This document shows positions 37,736 to 45,727 of a stretch of DNA of 45,727 bases, in pieces. Below the pieces are notes generated by a model. That model searched no databases. It saw only the letters and a list, made by a program, of their open reading frames with translations, and was not told where the DNA came from. The position numbers and the translations under genes are program-made. Source of the stretch: Paulinella micropora (Eukaryota > Cercozoa > Imbricatea > Euglyphida); NCBI GenBank assembly GCA_009731375.1, contig BJOX01000327.1, positions 14,119 through 59,845 on the forward strand, written 5' to 3'. Each line of letters begins with the position of its first letter. The first letter of the stretch is position 1.

Positions 37736-40700
37736 CTAGGAGTGGATATGGAAGCAGTAAGGAATACTATCATTTTCATTGATAAACTCCCGACCTTGCC
37801 ATTTATTATCATTAACTTTCTTTTTTATGTTTGTAGTATGAACTATGCTGAAATGGTTAATGTTTTGCTGTTTGCTATTTCGTGATAAATGAATTTTCTT
37901 CATTTGAAAATCTCTAACATTTTTAATGCTTTCACCTAAATCCATCTTTTCATATACTTCTGGATTTAGCCCCTTTGAATTCAACCCCTTACCTCTAAGG
38001 TGGTAGTATCTCTTTTTTACTCCATCGTTTTCGTAGCATTCAATTATATGAACTCCTTTGTCTTTATGTTTCAAGTCATTCTTAGTAAGGTAAGGGAGAA
38101 ATGCTTCATTCGTTGTAAATTCTAACATATACAATTTAGGAGCAATCCATATTCCTCTTATTATCTTACAGCAATCTCCTAAGTCATCCGTTATTCCTCC
38201 GAGAGATTTATCACCAAGCCTTTTGATTAGTTTGGTGAACCTAACATGCAACACTAGACTATCAGTATCGGTGTAATAGAAATCAGCCTCTATGTCTTTA
38301 TTTGGATTAGCCTCTTTTATGTAGTTATACATAATTCGCCTGCTATATGCTACAATGAAAGCCCCGTAATGAGAAGGCTTTGTAATACTCTCTTCAATTA
38401 TTACTTCATTTCTAGGTATTCCAGATACGTGCCAAAGTTTGTTTCCGTCTTTATCTTTGAATTCAACCACATCAGATATATAGTTTTTCGTCCAAAATTT
38501 CCAATACTCCTCATTTGATTTAATATATTCTGCTTCTGTTGGGATAGGTCGTTGTATCATCTTTCCGTATAACGAATTCATAAATAGTTTGGCTAGTAAA
38601 TATTGCGGTGTGCCTTTTTCGCTATTTTCTTTCGCCTTAAACATTTCCAGTATGTATTCTTTGAAAACTGGTTCTGCCTCCTCTGTATAGTATCCTTTAT
38701 GAATTGTTATATCGTAGCCCTCCTTAATCATATCTTCAATATCAACACTTGTGAGCCATTGGTCTTTCATATCCGCTAAATTCCACTTTAATGAGCCCAT
38801 TTTATTTCTCTGTCCTATTCTTGAATGTAATATGTCTTTTGGTGAGATATAATCAACATTGTAAATACCGATAGGAAGATTATTATAATCAAATGGTGCG
38901 ATAGCCTGTTTAATTTCTCCAACCATAAATAAATTAAGCATCGCTGTTGGGTATAAGATACTACATCCGCATCAACTAAATAATCTGTTAATTCGTCAAA
39001 TGTGATTTTTCCCGCTAAGTAGTCCTTGTATTGTTTTGAAACAAATCTTTTTTTTGCTTGGATATGTTCTTGCTCCGATAACTGCTTTTCTAAACGCTTT
39101 CTCTTGTTCGATAGTTGGGAGTCTTACATCGTGCTTACCATCAATCATTTTCTTCCAGATATTGAAGGCGAGGCTTGAAGTTGAGATATATGAAATTAAA
39201 TTCACTGAGTGTTTTTCAAATATCTCTGTGTTTATTTTGTCATATAACTCTTTTAACCCCATAACGTCGCACTTCAAATATTCAAGACACTTATTTCTTA
39301 ATTCTTCGCCCATTGTTTCCCAAGTAGATGCCTTGTCGTGGTCAAAATCTCCTTTAAGAGTTTTACATTTCATATTTTCTAAGTTTTCTTTTAGAGTTCC
39401 CTGAGTATGCTTACACATATCCCACATTTTAATATTTTCAAATTGTAAAGAGATTATTGAGCCGTTATTAATCATATGTGATTTTGGTCTGATACCTCTT
39501 CTTATTAATTCCTGTTTAATGAAGTAGTGGTCAAAGTTCGCGCCATTAAACCCATTCACATATAAAATTGGTGGTTCTTCATCTTTCTTCTTTTTCTTTC
39601 TTACTCCTGCTACTTTCTTGACTGGAATATGTGTTTGTTTGTTAGCCCATTCTACTGCTAACTTTCTTCCTCTCTCTAAGACTAAATCCAGAAATTTAGA
39701 AATACAATCAATACCAGCAAAATATTTAAATCCTTCAGTCCCTTGAGTATATCCGACTATATAGCAGTCGTGAATATCAAAGCAGTCAGCAAGAGTGTTA
39801 TTTCTAAAAGTTTCAAGGTCATAATGAAGAAGTTCATCTTTATTATTATATTTTTCTTTATGAGCCTTCGTTATTAAATGTCTCTTTCCATTCTTTAATA
39901 TTTCTCTATTCACATAATTTATCATTTTTGGATTACAAGTATGTTTAGTAAAATACTTAGTCAGGCATTTTTCACATTTCTTTTTACATCTTTTAATTAA
40001 TCCAAAATAGTGGTTATTCTCTAAATAAATCATAATGTCCGCTTCTTCTCCTATTTCGTTTGTGCTTATTGTCTCCTTTGTTAGAGAATTTGTTATTTCA
40101 TATGTCTTTCCTTCTTTTATCAAAGTATTAAGGATTTTTACGGCTGTAGAGAATGGTATAGGGCAATCATTAGAAAGATTGAATTGTTCCCTAATATCAT
40201 TACATCTTTTTCTGTTAATAAGTGGCATATTAAGAATGTCTTTACAGAGAAAGAATAAACAATTATTATTTTTGCTGGCTGGAGATATTAATATACTTTC
40301 CTCATATTTCGTTTGTTTGCTTTTGTATTTTCCCTCATAGCATCCTCCTCCGTTTTCTTGAACTACTACTACCTTAGCATATTCAATAATCCGTTCATAA
40401 CCTAGTCCAGACGCTTCGATATTGCTTATGTTAAACTCATTCAACATTTCAATAAAATAGTCATAGTTTTTTATTTGAAACGAATTAAATGTTTTCTTTT
40501 TATAATATCTATTTAATTCTTCGTGGTCGGTTATGTAGGTTATAGTAATATGAACGTCCGCATTTCCTGTCATACCATTTCTTTTCGCATCTAATAGTAT
40601 AGGAAGTAGAACCTCTCGCTCTAATGCGTCAGTATCATAAAAGTTTATGTCTAATCCTTGCTTCTCGTATGTAAGAGAGTTTAATCTATTGTCTCGCCTA

Positions 40701-40825
40701 GATTTTAACTCTACTACTTTAAATTCCCTTTTGTTTTCTCTTGTTGTAGTTTTCTTCAAATTCGCCCTTACCTTCGCTAGTTCTACATTTTCCTTCGTTG
40801 GTCTGGGCGGTAATGGTGGTGGCAT
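37736..40825 (-). pseudogene. POLB: Protein-primed family B DNA polymerase, short type, two compensating indels (element B)
   Basis: About 1030 codons from ATG 40825 (MPPPLPPRP). Exonuclease motifs are HYDLETF, NGFNGANFDHYF and YLKCDVMGL; polymerase motifs are a disrupted SLYP motif, KLFMNSLYGKM and YTDTDS. An extra A in the eight-A run 39048-39055 and a missing base near 38954-38955, inside the SLYP motif, put about 31 codons out of frame, with TGA at 38996; the downstream frame is then the original one. The N-terminus has NNNCLFFLCKDIL and a CEKC...H.C cluster but lacks the long Cys/His array of the A polymerase, so the two are of different types. Confidence 0.85.
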
Positions 40826-40879
40826 ATTTTACTTTTATATTAGTGAGGATATAAAAATAATGAAAATAAATTAAGTTGT

Positions 40880-40922
40880 TTTACCTTTATATATATATAT
40901 AAATTGTCTTACCTTTAACATG
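40880..40922 (-). promoter_or_regulatory. Promoter-like repeat upstream of polymerase (B)
   Basis: On the minus strand, AAAGGTAAAACAA and AAAGGTAAGACAA flank a TATATATATATA tract upstream of the polymerase start. Related AAATGTAAAACCA sequences occur upstream of neighbouring genes (41142-41183, 42099-42141). Confidence 0.4.
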
Positions 40923-40956
40923 AAATTCATTTATAAAAAATCATTTTTCGTTTTTT

Positions 40957-41133
40957 TTATACTCCTTTCGCCTTCATCTTTTCATATTCCTTAAGTTTTC
41001 TGTTTCGTTCCTTTAATTGCTCCTTCCTCTTTTGATTAATTTCATCCTTATTTCTTTTGTAATATGCGAGCGCCTTTTCGGAGTTAGCCTTTCGTTTGTC
41101 CTCAGGTGTGAGATATTTCTTGTGTCTCCCCAT
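40957..41133 (-). CDS. Small basic helical protein (element B)
   Basis: 58 residues from the ATG at 41131-41133 (MGRHKKYLTPEDKRKANSEK). YLTPEDK followed by YYKRNKDEIN matches the layout of small proteins often found in giant viruses and polinton-like elements. Very basic, probably one long helix, perhaps DNA-binding. A shortened relative is at 18736-18846 in A. Confidence 0.5.
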   Translation of the reverse strand: MGRHKKYLTPEDKRKANSEKALAYYKRNKDEINQKRKEQLKERNRKLKEYEKMKAKGV

Positions 41134-41141
41134 ATCTATAT

Positions 41142-41183
41142 TATAAGTAATATAATTTATTTCTTTAAATGGTTTTACATTTT
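41142..41183 (-). promoter_or_regulatory. Shared 40-bp upstream cassette, copy 1
   Basis: The sequence upstream of the gene starting at 41133 is almost identical to that upstream of the gene starting at 42094 (42099-42141): on minus, TGTAAAACCATTTAAAGAAA then an AT-rich box and the ATG. The flanking genes are unrelated, so this is likely a repeated promoter. Confidence 0.5.
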
Positions 41184-41447
41184 ATTATTTAATACAATCA
41201 TCACCCTTAATTTAAGTTGTCTTATTGCTTCTTCACATATTTCCCATTTGTGAATATTCAACATCGTTGGAGCCTCTAATGCTTTGTTTTTCTGTTCATC
41301 CCAAAACTTAAAGGCTTTGCTATATCGTTGAAGCGTTTCTCTTCTAGTGTATTTCTTAATCCTTCTATCGTCTGCTAATGCTTCTGGAAAATGTAAGTTG
41401 TATAGTTCTTTCAATTCCTTGTCCGCTTGTATCATTATAGAAGACAT
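41175..41447 (-). CDS. Unknown small protein (element B)
   Basis: 90 residues, MSSIMIQADKELKELYNLHF, helical and charged, no recognised domain. A 471-N gap begins immediately upstream, and the first 175 bp of the gene recur identically at 41920-42094, so the gap is probably false and there is one gene. Confidence 0.5.
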   Translation of the reverse strand: MSSIMIQADKELKELYNLHFPEALADDRRIKKYTRRETLQRYSKAFKFWDEQKNKALEAPTMLNIHKWEICEEAIRQLKLRVMIVLNNKM

Positions 41448-41919
41448 ANNNNNNNNNNNNNNNNNNNNNNNNNNNNNNNNNNNNNNNNNNNNNNNNNNNN
41501 NNNNNNNNNNNNNNNNNNNNNNNNNNNNNNNNNNNNNNNNNNNNNNNNNNNNNNNNNNNNNNNNNNNNNNNNNNNNNNNNNNNNNNNNNNNNNNNNNNNN
41601 NNNNNNNNNNNNNNNNNNNNNNNNNNNNNNNNNNNNNNNNNNNNNNNNNNNNNNNNNNNNNNNNNNNNNNNNNNNNNNNNNNNNNNNNNNNNNNNNNNNN
41701 NNNNNNNNNNNNNNNNNNNNNNNNNNNNNNNNNNNNNNNNNNNNNNNNNNNNNNNNNNNNNNNNNNNNNNNNNNNNNNNNNNNNNNNNNNNNNNNNNNNN
41801 NNNNNNNNNNNNNNNNNNNNNNNNNNNNNNNNNNNNNNNNNNNNNNNNNNNNNNNNNNNNNNNNNNNNNNNNNNNNNNNNNNNNNNNNNNNNNNNNNNNN
41901 NNNNNNNNNNNNNNNNNNN

Positions 41920-42094
41920 CCTCTAATGCTTTGTTTTTCTGTTCATCCCAAAACTTAAAGGCTTTGCTATATCGTTGAAGCGTTTCTCTTCTAGTGTATT
42001 TCTTAATCCTTCTATCGTCTGCTAATGCTTCTGGAAAATGTAAGTTGTATAGTTCTTTCAATTCCTTGTCCGCTTGTATCATTATAGAAGACAT
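41920..42094 (-). repeat. Duplicated 5' part of the 41175-41447 gene (contig overlap)
   Basis: Identical over 175 bp to 41274-41448, with the true upstream region attached (ATG at 42092-42094). Overlapping contig ends left unmerged explain this best. Confidence 0.8.
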
Positions 42095-42098
42095 ATTA

Positions 42099-42141
42099 TA
42101 TAAGTAATAATATTTATTTCTTTAAATGGTTTTACATTTTA
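42099..42141 (-). promoter_or_regulatory. Shared 40-bp upstream cassette, copy 2
   Basis: See the copy at 41142-41183; nearly the same sequence, again ending directly before an ATG. Confidence 0.5.
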
Positions 42142-42148
42142 TAACAAA

Positions 42149-42388
42149 TCACGAGTGATTTTTATAATATCTTTCCATGTCGTCATTTCTACGAATTATA
42201 CGAATAACTTTATGTCCTCCAATCATAACCTCTTCTTTCTCTGCGAAGTAGTCTCTATGAAAGTCAGATTTTTCGTGTTGATATTTTCCATATATACCTA
42301 TTACTTTACCACATACACATGTATATTTCTGTTTTCTTCTTTCCTTTACATATTCTGCTCTCTTCTGTTTGCGCGTAATCTCAAACAT
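42149..42388 (-). CDS. Small CxCG zinc-finger protein (element B)
   Basis: 79 residues. TCVCGKVIGIYGKYQHEKSDFH is the same finger type as in the GIY-YIG protein and in the terminal gene of A. The N-terminus is basic (TRKQKRAEYVKERRKQK). The start ATG lies inside a 20-bp palindrome (42378-42397), so the first residues (MFEIT) are palindrome-derived. Last gene before the right TIR. Confidence 0.55.
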   Translation of the reverse strand: MFEITRKQKRAEYVKERRKQKYTCVCGKVIGIYGKYQHEKSDFHRDYFAEKEEVMIGGHKVIRIIRRNDDMERYYKNHS

Positions 42389-42397
42389 GTTTGAGAT
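42378..42397. repeat. 20-bp palindrome, copy 7 (overlaps a start codon)
   Basis: ATCTCAAACATGTTTGAGAT, perfect; the central ATG on the minus strand is the start of the small zinc-finger gene. Confidence 0.85.
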
Positions 42398-42443
42398 ATT
42401 TTATATTAATGTTCTTTTATATTATAGTTATCTAAAATAAAGA

Positions 42444-42632
42444 AGCGCTCGTGCGGATTATCTCCAACGTGTAAATCTCCAACTTGTTGGAGATAGAGAT
42501 ATAGGGCTCTTTGGGGTGTTTTGTGCTCTTGTATTGATTGGGCGGGAGATTAATAGGAGAAGAGAAATGAAATTTATGAGGTCGTTTTAAGGCACGAAAA
42601 AACGACCCTTGTAAATTTCATATTATACTACT
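42444..42632 (-). repeat. Right terminal inverted repeat of element B, interrupted
   Basis: 42504-42632 and 42444-42456 match the left TIR; the 47 bp between (42457-42503) have no counterpart there and contain palindrome copy 8 with its half unit. Confidence 0.9.
42457..42503. repeat. 20-bp palindrome, copy 8, inserted in the right TIR
   Basis: ATCTCCAACTTGTTGGAGAT at 42475-42494, preceded by the half unit ATCTCCAACGTGTAA, the same compound as copy 1 in the fibre gene. Confidence 0.88.
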
Positions 42633-42785
42633 CCTTGGGTTTTTCCCATCCCCAATCCAAATCCCTTTGCTTCAAGCTATCCTCCTGCGTAGCTCGTTGC
42701 TCTTTTGCGATTTATCGCTCCTGTGCAGTCAAAAATTGGACTAATCTTCCTCTAGTCCGTATTGGTGACTGCATTCCATCATAGC
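42633..42785 (+). pseudogene. Retroelement RT C-terminal fragment, 3' part
   Basis: Continues the reading frame cut at 21256: after the shared CCTTG the frame gives Leu-Gly-Phe and stays open for about 50 codons, with SFAIYRSCAVKNW, to a TAG near 42782. This fits the end of the domain at 21113-21256. Confidence 0.6.
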
Positions 42786-44400
42786 CGTCCAGTGTTGCAT
42801 AGCCCGGGCTAGGTCCCTNNNNNNNNNNNNNNNNNNNNNNNNNNNNNNNNNNNNNNNNNNNNNNNNNNNNNNNNNNNNNNNNNNNNNNNNNNNNNNNNNN
42901 NNNNNNNNNNNNNNNNNNNNNNNNNNNNNNNNNNNNNNNNNNNNNNNNNNNNNNNNNNNNNNNNNNNNNNNNNNNNNNNNNNNNNNNNNNNNNNNNNNNN
43001 NNNNNNNNNNNNNNNNNNNNNNNNNNNNNNNNNNNNNNNNNNNNNNNNNNNNNNNNNNNNNNNNNNNNNNNNNNNNNNNNNNNNNNNNNNNNNNNNNNNN
43101 NNNNNNNNNNNNNNNNNNNNNNNNNNNNNNNNNNNNNNNNNNNNNNNNNNNNNNNNNNNNNNNNNNNNNNNNNNNNNNNNNNNNNNNNNNNNNNNNNNNN
43201 NNNNNNNNNNNNNNNNNNNNNNNNNNNNNNNNNNNNNNNNNNNNNNNNNNNNNNNNNNNNNNNNNNNNNNNNNNNNNNNNNNNNNNNNNNNNNNNNNNNN
43301 NNNNNNNNNNNNNNNNNNNNNNNNNNNNNNNNNNNNNNNNNNNNNNNNNNNNNNNNNNNNNNNNNNNNNNNNNNNNNNNNNNNNNNNNNNNNNNNNNNNN
43401 NNNNNNNNNNNNNNNNNNNNNNNNNNNNNNNNNNNNNNNNNNNNNNNNNNNNNNNNNNNNNNNNNNNNNNNNNNNNNNNNNNNNNNNNNNNNNNNNNNNN
43501 NNNNNNNNNNNNNNNNNNNNNNNNNNNNNNNNNNNNNNNNNNNNNNNNNNNNNNNNNNNNNNNNNNNNNNNNNNNNNNNNNNNNNNNNNNNNNNNNNNNN
43601 NNNNNNNNNNNNNNNNNNNNNNNNNNNNNNNNNNNNNNNNNNNNNNNNNNNNNNNNNNNNNNNNNNNNNNNNNNNNNNNNNNNNNNNNNNNNNNNNNNNN
43701 NNNNNNNNNNNNNNNNNNNNNNNNNNNNNNNNNNNNNNNNNNNNNNNNNNNNNNNNNNNNNNNNNNNNNNNNNNNNNNNNNNNNNNNNNNNNNNNCCCCC
43801 CCCCCCCTTCCCCCCCCCCCCCCCCTCCTCTCTCTCTCTCTCTCTCTCTCTCTCGCTCACTCTCACACACACAGTGGACACACACACATTCTACCTACCT
43901 ACCTACCTATCTACCTGTCTATCTACCTATTTATCTATCTCTATCTATCTATCTATCTATCCTATCCTATCCTATCCTATCCTATCTTATCTCATCTTAT
44001 CTTATCTTATCTTATCTTTATCTTTATCTTATCTTATCTTATCTTATCTTTATCTACTTTACTTATCTTTATCTTTATCTTTATCTTCATCTTCATCTTC
44101 ATCTTCATCTTCATCTTTATCTTTATCTTTATCTTTATCTTTATCTTTATCTTCATCTTCATCTTCATCTTCATCTTCATCTTCATCTTCATCTTTATCT
44201 TTATCTTTCTCTTTCTCTTTATCTTTATCTTTATCTTTATCTTTATCTTTATCTTTAACCTATCTACCTACCTACCTACCTACCTACCTACCTACCTCCC
44301 TACCTACCTACCTGTCTTCTTACCCACCTATCTACCTACTTATCTACCTACCTATCTACATAGTCTGTCTGTCTGCATCTAACGAGGCGGGCTTGAGGTG
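42786..44400. repeat. Host flank: N-gap and long pyrimidine-rich simple repeats
   Basis: Short unique sequence, a 977-N gap (42819-43795), then C-runs, (TC)n, (CTAC)n, (CTATC)n, interleaved CTTTAT and CTTCAT hexamers and (CTAC)n again. No gene; reading frames here are repeat artefacts. Confidence 0.9.
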
Positions 44401-44549
44401 GGGTCAGCACAGCTGAAAAATTTCGGGCGCCACAACTTTCGGCCCAGAAAAACTTAGACACTGTATTTTGTGAAACACCAAGGGTGGCCAAAATATTCCC
44501 TGGCAGAAATTCTTGATTGGAGCTTAGTTTAGAACGAACCTGCTAGCTA

Positions 44550-45180
44550 GTCGTCTTTTGTCGGCGTGGGTCGGCCTTGGAAGGGCTGTGACTAGTCGTC
44601 TTCTATGCATGTGCATGAAAACAATGTTAGGTTAAACGAAAGCTACAAGTTCTACGGCACGCTGCAGTTACGGGCTACTCTGGAACAACGCTTCTTAGGA
44701 GAAGCCATCACACAAGAGTTCGAGCGAGCTTCAATGTCATCATCCCAAGGCTATTGACGGTATTGCAGCTTATGTATGTATGTACATACATAAGCTGCAA
44801 TACCATCAATAGCCTTGGGATGATGACATTGGAGGGTAGGTCTCGCTCGAACTCTTGTGTGATGGCTTCTCCTAAGAAGCGTTGTTCCAGAGTAGCCCGT
44901 AACTGCAGCGTGCCGTAGAACTTGTAGCTCTCATTCAACCCAACATTGTATTCATGCACATGCATACATGTCGGCGTTGATCGGCGTTGGAATGGCTGAG
45001 ACTAGTCGCCTTCTGTCGGCGTGCGTCGGCCGTGGAAGGGCTGTGACAGACGATAGCTAGCTGTCGTCTTCTGCGTTGATCGGCCTTGGAAGGGCTATGA
45101 CTAGTCGTCCTCTGTCGTCGTGGATCGGCCTTGGAACGGCTGTGACAGACGATCGCAGAGCTCGAACAGGCGTGTCGCGT
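44550..45180. repeat. Host fold-back repeat flanked by a roughly 45-bp minisatellite
   Basis: Imperfect inverted repeat with arms about 44606-44782 and 44783-44964, centred on TATGTATGTACATACATA. Both sides carry degenerate copies of a unit containing TCGGCCTTGGAAGGGCTGTG. The arms contain a coding-like segment (YKFYGTLQLRATLEQRF on minus) of unknown origin. Confidence 0.65.
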
Positions 45181-45187
45181 CCTGTGG

Positions 45188-45257
45188 GGAGATAGACAGA
45201 CAGATAGATAGATAGATGGATGGATGGATGGATGGATGGATAGATGGATAGATAGAC

Positions 45258-45300
<43 letters not shown>

Positions 45301-45323
45301 GATAGATAGATAGATAGATAGAT

Positions 45324-45359
<36 letters not shown>

Positions 45360-45372
45360 GTAGATAAATATC

Positions 45373-45405
<33 letters not shown>

Positions 45406-45472
45406 GTAGGCAGGGACCTGCGGAAAGCTGGTGGCTACAGGATAGATAGATAGGTAGGTAGGTAGAGAACTG

Positions 45473-45538
<66 letters not shown>

Positions 45539-45595
45539 CGTAGGTAGGTAGGTGGGTAGGTAGGTAGGTAGGTAGGTAGGTAGGTAGGTAGATGA
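45188..45595. repeat. GATA/GGTA microsatellites
   Basis: Long (GATA)n, (GATG)n and (GGTA)n arrays broken by short unique islands. Nothing recognised from 45596 to the end. Confidence 0.9.
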
Positions 45596-45727
45596 GATAT
45601 CGACTAATGTCAGAAAACAGGAGCTTCTGATTTCGTCAACCAAGGAAGTCTGTGGGTAAAGTATTAACCCGATGCCCAGCTAAGCCGTGATGTTTGCACG
45701 GAAGGGACTGATACAGGCGATACCAAA

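Larger units (their letters stand above)
21257..42632. mobile_element. Element B: complete Maverick/Polinton-like element
   Basis: Terminal inverted repeats start AGTAGTATAATATG at 21257 and, on the other strand, at 42632. The flanking hexamers are CCTTGT (21251-21256) and CCTTGG (42633-42638), a 6-bp target duplication with one mismatch, as is known for Polintons, whose ends also begin with AG. Joining the flanks at CCTTG restores a host reading frame. The apparent length is 21.4 kb, but it includes four N-gaps, three of them with duplicated flanks, so the true length is uncertain. Gene content is integrase, polymerase, ATPase, protease, MCP, penton, fibre, GIY-YIG nuclease and small zinc-finger proteins. 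Confidence 0.92.

Noticed and set aside
42712-43887. Minus-strand frames of 358-391 residues
   Set aside because: They run through 977 Ns and simple repeats.
43874-45643. Tyr/Leu/Ser- and Ile/Tyr/Leu-Ser-rich frames in tetranucleotide repeats
   Set aside because: Microsatellite artefacts in the host flank.

Overview
This window is eukaryotic. It holds two related Maverick/Polinton-type (polinton-like virus) DNA elements separated by about 2 kb of repeat-rich host DNA. Both elements are AT-rich, densely coding and intron-free. Both carry a retroviral-type integrase, a protein-primed family B DNA polymerase, an A32-type packaging ATPase, an adenain/Ulp1-type cysteine protease, a double-jelly-roll major capsid protein, a penton-like minor capsid protein and a large fibre with an S74 intramolecular chaperone. 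The flanks hold GATA/CTAC-type microsatellites, a 9-bp minisatellite and a retroelement reverse-transcriptase C-terminal fragment. They suggest an animal, probably an invertebrate, but that assignment is an inference.

Element A (1 to about 19.5 kb, left end outside the window) reads: structural genes on the minus strand (p411-like, MCP, penton, protease, basic protein, ATPase, small structural protein, membrane protein, fibre); then acidic protein and integrase on plus (11.6-13.1 kb); then two genes unique to A and a long zinc-rich Polinton-type polymerase on minus (13.1-18.5 kb); then two small terminal genes. A is decayed: in-frame stops in the polymerase, protease, its upstream gene and the small structural gene, a 2-bp deletion in the fibre, and a lost stop that fuses ATPase to basic protein.

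Element B (21257-42632) is complete, with about 144-bp terminal inverted repeats (TIRs) and a near-perfect 6-bp target duplication (CCTTGT/CCTTGG). It sits inside a host retroelement reading frame that closes up when B is removed. Its order is GIY-YIG nuclease, integrase, a small DH.D..RR protein and the acidic protein; then the same structural cluster on plus (24.3-36.8 kb); then, convergent, a zinc protein, an ExoX-C-like protein, a shorter and different protein-primed polymerase, and small zinc-finger genes. B's breaks are mostly single-base indels in homopolymers, so some may be sequencing errors. Three N-gaps in B are flanked by duplicated sequence, so B may be a mosaic of contigs or copies.

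Comparing A with B exposes the most unusual content: two families of small palindromic DNA. One is a 20-bp palindrome (type ATCTCCGACATGTCGGAGAT). It occurs at eight sites in B and none in A, lies inside reading frames, a leader and one TIR, and keeps its symmetry through compensatory changes. The other is a roughly 145-bp double-hairpin unit filling intergenic spaces at different gene junctions in A and B. Both look like insertions into the elements.
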